Assembly (NCBI GenBank): GCA_947034895.1
Contig: OX344763.1
Location: forward strand, 82,851,093 to 82,915,092
Length of the DNA: 64,000 nt
Direction: 5' to 3'
DNA from: Rhytidiadelphus loreus
Lineage: Eukaryota; Streptophyta; Bryopsida; Hypnales; Hylocomiaceae
Shown piece after piece: positions 31,960 to 44,806 of the stretch (its first letter is position 1; every line of letters starts with the position of its first letter). Position numbers and translations under genes: made by a program. Under the pieces are notes generated by a model. The model had not been told where the DNA came from and did no database searches. It saw nothing but the letters and a program-made list of their open reading frames with translations.

Positions 31960-33960
31960 GAAGGAGTGTATTTATACATTCATCCAGAATTATGACCAAA
32001 AATCACCTTTCAATCACATTCATGTTCTCTTTCATCCAAATTTGGCGATTTCTTCCATGTGTGTAGTGTAAATGGAAAATTTCCAGCAAAAATAGATTAG
32101 TTTTTTGGACTAAATGTATAAAGTCATTTTGCAATGGTGCAATCTAGCCCTATGGTGCCAAAGAAATTGGGCTCGTGACCAAGCAATGGCCCTTTGCATG
32201 CTTACTTGTAACTTTTCTATACAAATGGTGAACTAGGGCCTAAAAAATTTGTACGACTTAAGATCTTCACAGACTTCAACATGTAGAAAGCTAGAGTTTA
32301 GCATAGTTGGGTTCATGTTTTTAGTAAAAGGAAGATTATTTCTAGTATTTGCAATTGAAATTCATGAATTTGCCAAACAAAAATTAAAAGTCTTCAAATG
32401 AACTTAGTGTTTTCTTTGATGTTTCAATGTCAATACTACGTAGGCCATCTTGACTTTTCTTATCACTTAGTTGAAAATTAAAATATGAATAAATTTGTAA
32501 TTTTATGATCACATCTAGAATTATTGAGATATTCATGAGGTGTTTGACTATATTAGAATATTTATAATTTCATCATTCCAAAGTGGGAAGATTTTATTCT
32601 TACAGAAAGGATTGTTGGCAAATGTACTTTCGAAAAAAAATTAATGAACCATTAAAAAAAGTATAGGATACTTGTAACCAAAAATTTAGTGTACTTCAAA
32701 AAAAATTATTCCACTTTTGAAGAAACGTACTGCTTACTTTAAAATTAAGATAAATCTTTTTTCAACATGTCGAGTATTATAATCAAGTTTTCTTGAATTT
32801 GCATAAATTTGTAAGCCAAATTTATACCATTTAAATGCATTTTTAATGTAAAAACAATTCAAAGTCTTCTAGTGATGTCAAACTTTTGGAAAATGTTTTT
32901 TTTTGTCTAACCAAATTAGGAAAAGTATAGTGTACTTTTGGAAAAGACTACATTGTACTTTAAATGTATATATTTTATACTTTACCCAAAAATACAACGT
33001 GCTTTTGGAAAAGAATTTGGTGTACATTTGGAAAAAAATATAATGTGCTTTTTCAAAAAAATAGTCTACTTCTAGAAAACAAGGTCACTATACCAAATAC
33101 AATAGTGAACTAGTGTGAAAAAACGCAAACTCAAATATAGTGTTCTTTTGTGACAGACATGGTATAGAATACTATGGAAATGTGTAGGCTATTTATTGAC
33201 CAATTTTGAGTGACCAATTATATGGTTTCAAGTTGGAAGAAAGAATAAATTCTATGTATTTATATGGTTTATATGAAACTCACTAGTCCTAAAGGAAATT
33301 GTCATTCTAAAGCACACAACACTATCTTTTCTAATGCCAAGAGCACAAAAAACCCTAAACTACAGTATAATTCCGTATTAGGTATTCACTTGGTAAATTG
33401 GAACAAATATATTACCAATATGATCTATGCTTGCAAAATTTATTGTGTAAAGTATTAAATAAATATTGCCGTAAATTTAATGTCACCATTGATATAGTAT
33501 GAAATGTGGTATAAAATTAGGCAAAATATAAAGTGTAAACCTTGATATAGTGTAGAATGTTTTATGTTTAGGGTTGTTTCCACCATGAGATGCACTTATG
33601 TAATTGAACTAATTGTTTAGTAATGTTGATGGAGTACTGTATTCAGTTCATGGATCAACTTTGATTGCACAATGATTACCATCATTTCAACGTTTCCACC
33701 ATGGGATAACACCTAGTTCACTTAATGATTTGAGGCCCAGCAAGTGCTTCATTTATTGTTGGCATCGAGTGCACAAGGAAAACAATGCACTTATGCTAGC
33801 CATTCTAGTTCCATTTCCATGTCTTCATGTCATGCCTAGTTTGAACCATTCTAGCTTCATTTCCCTGTCTTCTTCCTCCTCTGATTTGGGCTTACCATGC
33901 ATTGTTCCAGAGTCTCAAACACACTTTTAGTTACTGATTCATCTACGGAGTTGCACATAC
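31960..33960. other. AT-rich gene-free stretch
   Basis: No coding region, RNA gene or clear repeat. AT-rich, with many A- and T-runs. It probably includes the promoter side of the gene starting at 33,964. Confidence 0.4.
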
Positions 33961-33963
33961 AAT

Positions 33964-35861
33964 ATGGGGAGATATCCCAATCGTTCTTGCACTGCAAAGA
34001 AGGAAGGTCTGCTTGGAACATCCCCCACAAAGGTGGAGGACAATCCCACCAATTTGGACGAGGATCAAACTAGCCATGTTGCTTTCAACGCAATAGTGGA
34101 CGATGAATTCCAAGACCCAATTCCGATGGTTGGAATTCCGGAAGAAGCCAAGGAGCGTATGGTATCTGTTGCCCCCGTGCTTCAAGGTCGTGACGGTGTA
34201 TATGATGCGTGCTTCTTCACTGTGATTGCTGGGCTAAGCGCCACTGGCGTTCAAGTCAACCAGGTCTTGCAACAGACGCCGGTTACTGACAAGGAGATCC
34301 TACTGAAATGGAAGACGCGGGCAAATCCACATTGCTTTCCAATGAACTTGTGTATTGACAACGAACAAGTGGCACAATTCTATGCACAACATAGGATTGT
34401 GTACGAAGGTCAGCCTTGCAACGATGCCTTCTTTTTGAGGTTCTTACGCGCATGCTTTGCCACAGGTTGACTGGGTATCAGAGGCGATCAAGAGGCGCAA
34501 TATATGGATGGATCAGAAGAAGCTAAACTGGCACAGATTGGGTCTAGTGGCAATTCGAGAGCAACTTGCCACCTTGTGTGCCATTGTCAATAGTTCCACC
34601 CCACCTTCTAGTAGCAACAGAGACTCCAAGAGAAATTCAAAGATAAGGAAAGGTTCCTCATCAATAAGGAAGGCGATATCGGAGTTGAAGGAGCTGATCT
34701 CGCTTTGTGATTCATTGAAGATGGCCCTTGATGGCCTCTTGTAGGCATTGGCGGAATCAAAGGAGGCACTGGTAACTTGTATACGAGACCAAGAAACTTT
34801 GCAGGAGCAATATGACACTCTAATGCAAGCAACTTTGGAGTTCAAACGCCAAGGCAACCATGCAATGTCGACGGCAAAGTGGGTGGAGGGGCGAGATATG
34901 TTGGAGAGGTTGATCAAAATGGCGGACTCAAAAGAAAGGGCCAAAGCGACAATATAGGTCATTGAAGGTGAGTAGTTGGAATTGTCAAAAAGGACTGTTG
35001 CCTATAGCAATAGTGCTGTTGCAGAAGCGAAGGAGAAGCTACAGAGGCTTAGAAGGTCTTCTTTGGTGTTGCGCCCATGGGCTCCATTCATGTATCCAAC
35101 AAGCAAGTCTATCCTTTACATGTGGAAAACAGAACCCAATTTTTGTGCAGCTTGTCTGAAAAAAGGTTTTGTAGCACGTGTTGTGATCATTGCTTCATAT
35201 GGTTGTGAATTTCACCCGATGTGCATTGCCACATTGATGGCCGAGCATAAACACATCTGCCCCCAATGTGAAGAGAAGTTCAGTGGAGCTTAGATGGCTC
35301 AATTTGGATATCCTCTTACACCCAGCATGACAACAGACGTTTCCAACATGAAAACAAGGTTGGCAGAGGAAGTTGCTGCCAATTTAGGTGAGTTGATTCG
35401 CATCCCAACACCGTTTTTTTCTATATTTCGATGCTTATTTGCTGCAAATTTGAATTGATCTTAAATGTCTTGCAACCAATAAGTCAGTTCTTGAAGGAGT
35501 GATCCAGAATGACACTGAAGATGTGGCGATGGAAGAAAATAATAACACGCCCGGTGGTGGAGGTACGTTTCCAACTCTTCTTGTTGGAGACGTCATTGAA
35601 TCAGGCCTTGCAATGATACCAACAATGGGAATGGAAAGTTCGTCTCAAGGGCCACTCAGTTTTGTTATATCTGTGACCTCACCCACTGGTGCCAAAATCC
35701 GCCTACTTCCAGATGGCGCTTCAACTTCAATTTCAACTTCAAAAGGAGACACATCTTTTAATTCCTCCACAACTGCAGTAGGACGTCCGCTCCAATTCAA
35801 TGTCTCGTTTGGACAGGACGAAGTGGTTTCAATCAACAGGACCCCTTCTAACGGGCCTTGA
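33964..35861 (+). pseudogene. Coiled-coil / degenerate RING protein of a mobile element
   Basis: ATG at 33,964 opens a 168-codon frame (DGVYDACFFTVIAGLSATG). At about 34,455 the frame shifts by one base, then continues to 35,387, interrupted by TAG at 34,742, 34,955, 34,973 and 35,291. It joins by a GTGAGT...CAG intron to 35,488-35,861 (VLEGVIQND ... TPSNGP). The central part is coiled coil (RKAISELKELISLCDSLK). Near 35,130-35,280 a RING-like finger has C-x2-C, C-x2-H-x2-C and C-x2-C; the first His of the RING-H2 consensus is missing (CEFHPMC against CGHLYHPGC at 4.0 kb). It shares the coiled-coil-then-RING plan with the 2.6-4.7 kb pair but little sequence. It lies head-on to the transposase-like gene at 36.2-40.1 kb, so both may belong to one element. 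Confidence 0.6.
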
Positions 35862-36210
35862 AATATACTAGATGTTGGAAACAAAGGATGAGTGTTTTCT
35901 ACTGCCATAGTTATATCCTCGGATTAGTACATAGATTTTGACTTTCATACTCAAGTTCAATATATACACATAAATGCTAAGAACTAGGTATCTTTCGAGG
36001 GGGGGCAAGCAGAGTTGTGAACCTGTGCAATCTCAATTAAAAAAACTTAAAAATATACTTTGAATGTACTAATATACTACTATAGCTTGTTTTCTGACAA
36101 AATATACTACTATACTGACAAAATATACTACTATAGCTTGTTTTCTGTTGTTTCTACGTGCCTAACTATATGTATAGGATCTGAAGTACATCTAGCAATA
36201 AATTTGAACC

Positions 36211-39200
36211 CTAATTATCATGTAAATTGTCACTTTGTTCTTCAAAATTGTCTACGCTACCTTCAGTTGGAACACTCTCACTATACGCCACATTTGGGGA
36301 AGTGTCTTCCGCACCCTCAGTTACAACTTCTTGTACCCAAGCTCTGCCTGCTCGTATTTTGTCTTCCCTCCACATTCTAGCTACATCCATTGCATTTGAA
36401 GTAGTATAGGCTATCTTCTTCTTAAGCTTTGCTACTGCCATGTTTGCATCAGTTTCAGGTGACCTCGCACTACGTGCTTCCCGCAGTCATTCCTGCTTTG
36501 CAAACTTGTGTTGTATGTTTCTATACCAATGTTGGTACTGTTGCACAATGGCACTTGTTCTGTCTTTTGTGCCACCATACTGAGTGTAGTGCTGATTAGC
36601 AGCCTTAGCTGCATGATGTGATTTTTCCATACCTTGGTTGTTCCAAACAACTAGGCTCTCGAATGTTTCCACATACTAAGGACCATGCCGAACTAGATTA
36701 TGCTACAAAACAATCCTGAAACAAATTAGTTACAAACCCTAAATAACATGTTTTTCCCACATGGCAACAATTTAGTTAGAAACGATGTACCCCTAAACCA
36801 TGAAGACATTGATAGGCACTTCCAAACTCGTATATATCACCCCCGTAAAAATAACAGGGATGTAAGCATGTTGGCAACACAAGTAGTCAAAACTCACCAT
36901 ATAATGAGTGATATGGTCTTCTCCAAAGCACTTTATGTATAGACGCCTTTATATATCAATTTTATCCTTAAAAGTGTCGATTTGTTGTCTGTCCAAGGAA
37001 AGCCCCACCAAATATGGAAACACTTCTTCCAGAGCTTTCCACATTTCTACCCTATCCAAATATTGTCTACCTTGATGGAGGGTGTTGTTTTTTGAGCACA
37101 AAACATCTTTCCATACTCGATCCTGCCCTGACCAAGTCGATGGTTGGAACATTCTAGTTGCAATCACTCTACTAAGGGAGGGTTTGATGGGAACATTGTT
37201 CGAAGCACCACTGAGCGTTGTGTCCTTCATTATGCGTACGTTGCCATTGTGAAGCCCAGCTGCTGACAACATCTTCTCCATATTCTCTATAGCGACATGT
37301 TGACGGTCCTCATTCTCCATGTTCCAAATGAACATGAAGTGCAAGTGAAGAATTTTCTCCATCATCCTTGTCAAGGCATGCAATGTACAAATATGTACCC
37401 TCTCAAGTGGTATCAATAGAATAGGTTTCCATCGTGGCTCTCCATCAATGGACAATGGTTTGGAGAGGACGTTACCAGCAAATAGACCTCCATGCCATGT
37501 ATGTTTCCTTCTTCTGACTTCTGAAGCAACACCCCCCTGCGTTTCCAGCATTGGTTTGGTCCTTTGTTGGTTACAGTAGATGCATGAATGAATGGCATTG
37601 GCACCATGTTTCAATCCGTACAAACACTTGATTGTCTTCATATTTGCTGACAAATGCCACTCCATTTTGAAGTTTCCAACACCCTCAACATATTGCAGTT
37701 GTCCTCCATCTTGTGCCTTGATCAGTGCAGGAAATTGTGTTTGTTGGAACACCCACTGGAGGACCTCATGTGACTCCTTGGCAACCTCAAAACATGCAAT
37801 AGGCCATATTTCAGTTTCAAATTGAACCGAAAAGTACCTGTCATCAGTCTTTTGTATGTTGCTATCTAAAGCACAATTCATAAGGGTTAAACTAACCCTT
37901 TCAAATTTCCTACCATGCACAATCTTTGCTTTGTCCATCTTTAATACAAAAACCAATGGATTGTCTCCTACCTCTGCACACGTTCCCAACACTTCCATAT
38001 TTCAATATTTTACACAAAGTAAACCAATGAATAACACGTCAGGCAGTACATTTCATAGATGTTGGAAACAAGATGAAGTACTCACCTTCAGTAGTGAAAC
38101 TGTACAACTTCACCATAGTTTTTTGCACAACTTCAATGTCAACAAACAATGAGTTTTTAGATGTCAAGACAACCCGTGTTATTTCTGATTTGTTTTTCTT
38201 TTCTTTGGCATTGGACACTGGACCTTGCGTTACAATCTCTAGCGTACTATCAATGTAGTAATAGTCACCCACAAGATCCTTCAACCTTCCATTTAGTTCC
38301 GTTCTCAACAGCAAAACTTGATGAACATTCCGGGGACACTATGTAAGGAACCCAAACCTAAACAATTGCATGCAAATTAATATAAACCGCAAGCTTGTTT
38401 CCAACGCAGTATGCAACTCATGGAATGGACTAAGTAATACCTTGTGTGGATTTGGCAAAAAAATTGGCTTCAGTCGCTTGTCCAAGAGCTGCACATGCCC
38501 TTTGATCGATTTGTAGATTTCACCATATCCTCTTTGGGACACTCCTGTCATATCACATGCTGCCAATATTGTTTTTGTTCCCAACTCCTTGCCAATTTTA
38601 TCGAGATAGTAGTTGGTCATTCTAGTAGCAGCAAAACTGTTCCTTGGATTTGACACCAAGGCCAATGTCTCTCCTTGCGATAGAAATTCGCCTAAACCCT
38701 GTCCTATCCCATCTTGTATATCCCTATCGCCACACAACCGCTTCCTATCCTTTGACATCTTGTTTGATGCGTATATGGACTGAACGACAATCGGTTGCAA
38801 CAAGCTACGAATCTTAGCAATACGTGCTCTTGCAGCGCCACCAGTCTTGACTAATTGAGATAGTCCTTTCGATGCTCTTAGTTGTGCTCCTACAAGAGTA
38901 CTAACCATTCATTCAATTTTCCTCTTAAACCTCACCACCGACTTTCTTGCTTCTTTGAGATCATACTCCAGTCGCCGCAATTCTAAATCTGCAGCTTCAC
39001 GGCCTTGTTGTTGGGCCATTAGAATGTTGTTGTTGTAAGCCTCCTCGTTCTTCTCCAAGGCTTGTTCAAGCTGTGCACATCTAGACCTCAATGCATCAGA
39101 TTCGCATTTCAATAGGATGATCTCTTCACCGCTACCAGCAAGAAGTTCCTCTGAACGCACTGCCCACCTACTGTTAGCAACATAGAGGTCGTGCTGTAGT

Positions 39201-40145
39201 ATCACAATTGCATTTTGCAAGCAAACTGTTTGTCGAAGACAATCAGCCCGTGTGTTTTCTAATTTATGTTCCAAGCCCCTCACTATGTCGCTTGTGCTAA
39301 GAAGATGTTTGGTATATCCTAAGAGGCCTGAATCACCGTAACAAATAAATTCTAAGCAACTCTTTAACGTTTGAAACTGTGGTGGCTTTTTAGTCACTGG
39401 ATCTATTGGGTACAAATTGCCATCCAGCCACAAATCCATATTTGTGGCTCCAGATTCCCTCAACGCTAGAAACTCTGCATGAGAGACTTGTTGAGCAATT
39501 TGAACACCTTTCTTTACAACAGGTGCAAATCTACAATCAAGAGCTATTACTGTTGTATACAAAGTACTCTTTCCCTTGTTTGTAACATCTTGGAGTGCCA
39601 TCGCTCTGCACAAGGTTAAATTCCTATGCAAAAAATCACATCCACAATTTCTACAAGGTTATTGAATTCACTGACTAACTGTATCCACATAGATGAGCCA
39701 GTTCATTTGGCGGGAGACCACCGCAATGGCTTGTTTGCTGACCACCTTACAAACATCTCCACATTGACATTCTCACATTCCCCCCAGAATCCCACACCCG
39801 TAAATTAGAGTGTATACGGTGAGTACAGTCATTCCAAACAGTGGACCCTAATTCCCAACCCCTAAGGCCATCATACATGAGAATCCCAAGCCAAATGGTA
39901 CTTGCAGACAACAATAAAATAGTGACCAAAATATATTAAACTATGTGCTGTCTTCATTGCTCCAAGTGTTGAGTTGCCAACATGGCAACCGTTTGTATAC
40001 ATTGTTGGTACAGGGCCATTGACACATAGGCCGCGCTTGAGTGTTGCAATGCCAACTCACCCTGTACCGCTAGCAGGTCATTGGCGTGTAGGTTTGATGG
40101 AAACGTGTAGAATTGACTTAATAAGCGTAATTTTTCCTTTTCCAA
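36211..40145 (-). pseudogene. DDE-like transposase with CIYC motif and N-terminal coiled coil
   Basis: Minus-strand gene read in pieces: 40,145-39,954 (possible first exon), 39,631-38,345 with TGA at 38,909, 38,314 to a GTGAGT donor near 38,085, 37,998-36,949, and 36,672-36,211 with TGA at 36,487. N-terminal coiled coil (CAQLEQALEKNEEAYNNNI). The central segment (LKMDKAKIVHGRKFERVSLTLMN ... WHLSANMKTIKCLYGL ... CIYCNQQR) has the layout of a transposase-like family abundant in cnidarians and fish, where a SGDG..-containing strand is followed by GGDxKFLLxxMG and CIYC/CIWC; the residues align but the first acidic positions are changed. C-terminal QGMEKSHHAAKAANQHYTQ also fits that family. Assignment is from remembered patterns, not a search. 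The in-frame TGAs make it a probable pseudogene. Confidence 0.55.
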
Positions 40146-40180
40146 ATAGCAAACAATTCATTTCTAAGCCAAAAGTACCG

Positions 40181-40620
40181 GCCATCCAGAGACCCCAATT
40201 TTGCTCTAATGCTCAAGGGCAAGGAAATGTGCAATGCCTCGCTAATCCCCCCCCATCAATAACATTAGTTCCTGTGACAACGTTGCCACCCATTCTCAAT
40301 ATGCAGATGGACAATGCCACCGGGGACAACAAAAATAGATACGTGTTGTATTTTTGGTCTTTACTTGTTGCAAACAAGATCTTCTATGAAGTGTATGTAG
40401 ACTTCATGATCGTTGGTCATGCACATGACGACTTTGATGTGTTGTTTGGAAGATGGAGTATACTTTTGAAAAAAGAAAGCATCCTAACAGTCTCTATACT
40501 TATAAAGTCTTTCATGAATGTAGAATCCATTCCTACTATACCTCATTTAATTGAAGAGGTGCTTGATTTCAAGGAATTCATTGCAAGTTCATATGTGTGG
40601 TAACATAGGAAAGCACAAAT
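40181..40620 (+). pseudogene. DUF7869-like transposon protein, 5' fragment
   Basis: Contains MQMDNATGDNKNRY, VLYFWSLLVANKIFYEVYV and FMIVGHAHDDFDVLFGRW, matching in order the widespread motif set QMDNC..ENKN / lLv..F.eV.v.F / VGHTHEDID (DUF7869) found in plant and animal mobile elements. Key Cys, Glu and Thr have been replaced, so it is probably inactive. The frame reaches HLIEEVLDFKEFI and HRKAQ at ~40,617, then stops matching at the edge of the LTR at 40,633. A more complete continuation of the same protein is on the minus strand at 45.6-44.8 kb. Confidence 0.6.
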
Positions 40621-40632
40621 CCTCCTATTGGA

Positions 40633-43600
40633 TGTTAAATTGACGTAAAACACCCAAGATGACTCGTGTATCGTTCCCAAAGGATTTTACATGTAGTTTC
40701 TTCAAGATATTTAGAACAGGATGCGGAAAAAACACAACCCCAGGACAAAAGAAACCGGAAATAAAAACCAAAAACTCTATTTCGCCACCTATATCCTCAA
40801 TTTGCTTTCTCTATGACTCATACAATCTTTCCTTCATTTCCTAAATAAAGAACAATGATCGAACTTTGTAACTCTCCCGGATCCGGATTCGAATCTGGAT
40901 CCAGTATTCAAATAGCCTAATAAGAAGTTTAACTTCTAATTCAAAGGGGTCCGCTCTTGTTTGGGTTTAAGGAAGGGAACATATACCCTACCCTCACGCA
41001 GTTCTTAGTGAATAAAGCCTCACTATAGGACTCTCAAAAGACAGAAAAGAATAGGACGCGAATTCTTCCTCACAACGGATCCGGACATTCAATCCTAATC
41101 TGCAAGTCACTCAAGAAACCCCCACCGTCTTCACAGTATTACAACGACAGACCTACCTAAATCCAATCTCAGGAACAAGACACAGCCACCCAATAACTAA
41201 AAGGTTCCATCTACTTTCCTATTCCTATCTTCCGGATACCGTAGGACCTCAACAGGATGTTGGCTAGCATGTGCTCTTCCTCCTGAAGAATTCATCCAAC
41301 CTAGGAACGGCTATCCTACTTAGAAGATGCCCAAGAACTTCAGTAAACATAACTACTCTTAGTACACAAAGCTTCCTAAACCAAGTCACAAATTCCCAGA
41401 ATCGAATCCAGATGGAATCCGGGGGAGACAGTCTTTCATCCCACATCTGCAAACCCAGTTAGCCCGCACTAAACAATGGTTTTAGCATTGCACGGCATAC
41501 CAACAAAGAGTCAAGACTTCTCAGACCAACTCAAATGAAGTGGAAATCTAGAAATAAGATTACAAATGGAAAATAAAAGTAAGAACATTTGGGGCTTCAA
41601 ACAAACTTCAGCCCCTAAAACACCACACAACTCAAAGGAACCCTAAAGGTCCCCAAAAAAAAAGCAAACGACCAAAGAATGACATGCGTCATTCCTTATC
41701 TACTAATAGTTGATTTTCCTACTAATCCTACCGATCCGCAAAATGTGGATCTCAGATCCTAGAAACCCGGAACCAGAGGTCTAGGTGCATCCAAACTAAA
41801 AAGTACCTAACTAATTGCTTTCTTCCTACCAAAAACTTAGGTTTTAGGCCCACTGGCCTATGTCTACTCTAAAAAACTTCCTACCTACTTTTAGGCCACT
41901 TCGGTAAAGGTTTTGCATGCTTGGCGGCGCCTTTCCTAGCTGGTTGTTTTCTACTCGGTGAGGGCTTCGTGGTAGCTTCCACTTTGCCCTTGGATGGCGT
42001 CTTAATTTTCCCTTTGAATTGTGATGGCAAAATCACATCCGGTTCAAAGTTATCTTCCAGTTTTGTAGCTTCATCCGATTTAGTTCCGAATTTGGATTGA
42101 TGCTCTTCTTCGCCTGAGTTATCAAGAGACTCGTCTTCCTTGGAACTCTGACTTGGAATATCCTTGTCTCTTCTTTGCTTCGATTTCTTCTTCTTCTTGA
42201 TCATGCTTGGAGTCTTGGGTGCCAGTTTAGTGGTCTTACTTTGCGGCGTCTCTTGCTCTGAATCCCCCTTCCGGACATGACTCTTGGATTGGGATCTGGG
42301 TGTAGACCCTTTTCCCATTCCGAAATCAAGTTGGGAAGATGGCCTTGGTGGTTGTATAGTCTTCACTTTGCCTACACTCCTGTCCTTCTACTTCGGTGAT
42401 GATGGGGGCGACATTGTTGGAGCCTTGGTTGGGATCTTGTCATTTTCTTGGTCAGTTTCCTTTTCCATTTTTGTATCCGGATAATGACCATCTTCCTGCT
42501 TAACCTCTCGGATTTTGAACAGGGGCTTCTCCATCTTCTCCCCAAACTCAACTAACACCCCAACTACTTTTGCTACCACTATAGGATTGGACTTATGGAC
42601 TTCCGCATTAAACAATGTGGCTTTGTTTAAGACATTGCTCGGATGACTAATGAATCCGCGGATCCGCTTAAGGGTATCAGCAGACTCGGTTGAGAGGCGT
42701 CTCTCCCTCCTTGCCTCAATGGTCTTTTGCTCCAGCTCTGACTAGAGCTCCTTGACCTGATCTTCCATCTCTTCTATCCGGGCTTCTAACCTTTCCTTCT
42801 CTTTGTCTTGGAGGAGACTTTCTATCCTCTTGTGGAGCTCTTCCGCATTGATGGTTCCCATCTTGTTACAGATCCTACTAATCGTTGCTCTCTCCTTTTC
42901 TAACTGGGCCCGGTATTCCTCCAGATCCTTGATTACCCACTCTAGTATACCTTCTTTCCGGCATTCCGGCCAGAGAAGATCTCTCTCTCTCCTTTCCTCC
43001 ATAGGCCCCTTTCTTTTTCCAGATTCAAGGGTCCTCTCCTCTAATCTCTTCTTTCCTCGTTCTAAAGATTCTCTTCCAGACTCTCTCTCTTCCTCTCCTT
43101 CCGGTTCCATATTGATGTTATACTTCAGCATGACTGCGACTAATTTATACACCGTCCCCTCCTTATCCCTCAACAATTCTAAGGAATGATAAAGGTGAAA
43201 GAGAAAAGGACTGAGTCTGGAAGGTTTGGAATTTCCAAAAACCACTATCATTTTATTCACCAAATCCCGGATTACTATCCCCTAGCTAACCTTCCGGTCC
43301 CCGGATAGTGCACCAAAGATGGTATTGGCTAGAGTAACTGTGATCTGGTTTGACCGTTTCGAATATAGTATGGGGTCCATGAATTCTAATACTCTCATGT
43401 CCCTAGACTTTACACAGTCCGCTACTGCATATCCATCCTTGGGGTTCGGTGAGTGAGAGAACTTACCATTTAGGAACTTGTCCGTCCTTGATGCCAAGCC
43501 TTCTTCCTCTTTCAGAAAATTGTAGACCTTCCTCCACACTTCAGCTATCCACTTGGAAGGTAGTGCCTTCAAGATCCGGTTCCACTCGCTTGACTACTCC

Positions 43601-43893
43601 GCCACCAACTCCCCGACCATCCCCTTGTCCCTTAGACTCTAGGCTGCTTCAGCAAACCCAGACATCCGATCTAGACTAGGTCCTCTTCCAACTGGGTTCA
43701 TTCTTGTTGATTCTTAGGAATTTCTTAAACTACAGTTCGGAGGTTAACCGGACCGGCCTCCTCTCCAGATTCCGCCTTCACCATTGCTCTCGAGATGTGA
43801 CTTTCTTCCCTTCAAGATCGCTCACTAAAATCTCTCAATACTATAGTCGATCCTAAAGAAGCTCGCCTTTCTAACTCACTGTAACATCATATT
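40633..43893 (-). mobile_element. Third ORF-bearing LTR, boundaries uncertain
   Basis: On the minus strand it ends ...CAATTTAACA at 40,633 and could start TGTTACAGTG near 43,893. The ORF and the ~1.2 kb after it correspond to the LTRs at 19.8 and 28.4 kb, but the segment before the ORF is only ~190 bp against 420-550 bp in the others, so the 5' side may be truncated. No matching 5-bp duplication was found. It interrupts the DUF7869-like fragment that ends at ~40,620. Confidence 0.5.
41881..43701 (-). pseudogene. LTR-encoded coiled-coil protein with five in-frame TAGs
   Basis: ATG at 43,701 (MNPVGRGPSLDRM); one frame of ~600 codons to TAG at 41,881-41,883. TAG interrupts it at 43,639, 43,594, 43,282, 42,742 and 42,388; there is no TGA, TAA or frameshift. 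The first TAG is at the same conserved Trp position as the TAG in the 29.7-31.3 kb copy. Domains correspond to the other two copies: LPSKWIAEVWRKVYNF, NQITVTLANTIFGAL, LSPFLFHLYHSLELL, then a long Glu/Arg coiled coil (KEKERLEARIEEMEDQVKEL) and a Lys/Ser/Pro-rich tail. Confidence 0.65.
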
Positions 43894-43894
43894 C

Positions 43895-44800
43895 ATTAAA
43901 ATGGGAGATAGGGAGCCTCCCAAAATAATGTTGTTTATTTTTAGGCTTCACAATTCATGTTGAGTTAAGTTGATGGGAACTCAATTCTTTAGTTGTAAGT
44001 TGTAATTTTCATTAAAATGGGAGTTTAAAGTGTTAGAGTACAATGTATAGTAGAAAGAGAGGAAAGTGATTTTTCATATAAGAGCCTATTGTTTCTAGTG
44101 TTGAACACCAAGTCATGAGCTGAACGGTTGGTTGGAAGGGGCTATTTATCTCATTTAGGCGGTCCGAGTTCGATTCTCATTGAACTTGTATGAGCGACTT
44201 GAAGAAATACATGACTTGGTACTGCTAAGTGACCTTTGCAGGCAGGAAAGTTGTAACAACCAACCAACCCCCTATCCAAATTGTGACAAGTGCTTCACAC
44301 GTTAACAGAATAAAAAGTGGTCTTATCCACTACCACCTTTTCTCAATTCTAATTATTTTTCAAATGACATATACAAAGTCAATAAATATGGAAATTAAAT
44401 TGAAATATAGAGACAACTTTATAAATAAAGTAATAAAAGATATATTGAATACAATGTAAAAGGACACTTGTTGCACAAGTGACTTCATACTACAAAATCA
44501 AATCATAAAATTCCAATCTATATATCTAATCTAGATCAAGTACAATCGATTATTTAAAATCCTTCTTAGTTATGCAAGAACAAAACAAAACAATAGCACA
44601 TGTAATAAGAATAGTGAATACAATATATATAAATTTGAATGTCGTCTATGCCAAGTCGTCTATATTCAATTGGAATTGTACGCAGACAAACTACCATTGA
44701 TAATGTCGATTTGAGTAGACGGTATTTTAAGGACACATTCAATTGTGTCCTTCACCCTAGACTTCCAAGCTGTCACTAGTGAATTTGTTTCTTCCCAAAT
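43895..44800. other. AT-rich stretch with a SINE-like unit
   Basis: No gene. The only structure seen is the A-box/B-box pair at 44,110-44,190. Confidence 0.4.
44105..44260 (+). mobile_element. tRNA-derived SINE-like element
   Basis: An A-box-like GAGCTGAACGGTTGG (44,117-44,131) is followed ~40 bp later by a B-box GAGTTCGATTCTC (44,168-44,180), consistent with an internal pol III promoter. Before and after it, aagtcatga and atgacttggta are imperfectly inverted. Different in sequence from the 11.4 kb unit. Confidence 0.4.
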
Positions 44801-44806
44801 TGGGTT

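Noticed and set aside
40628..43900. Target-site duplication for the third LTR
   Set aside because: TTGGA precedes the 40,633 edge but is not found next to any candidate edge near 43.9 kb.
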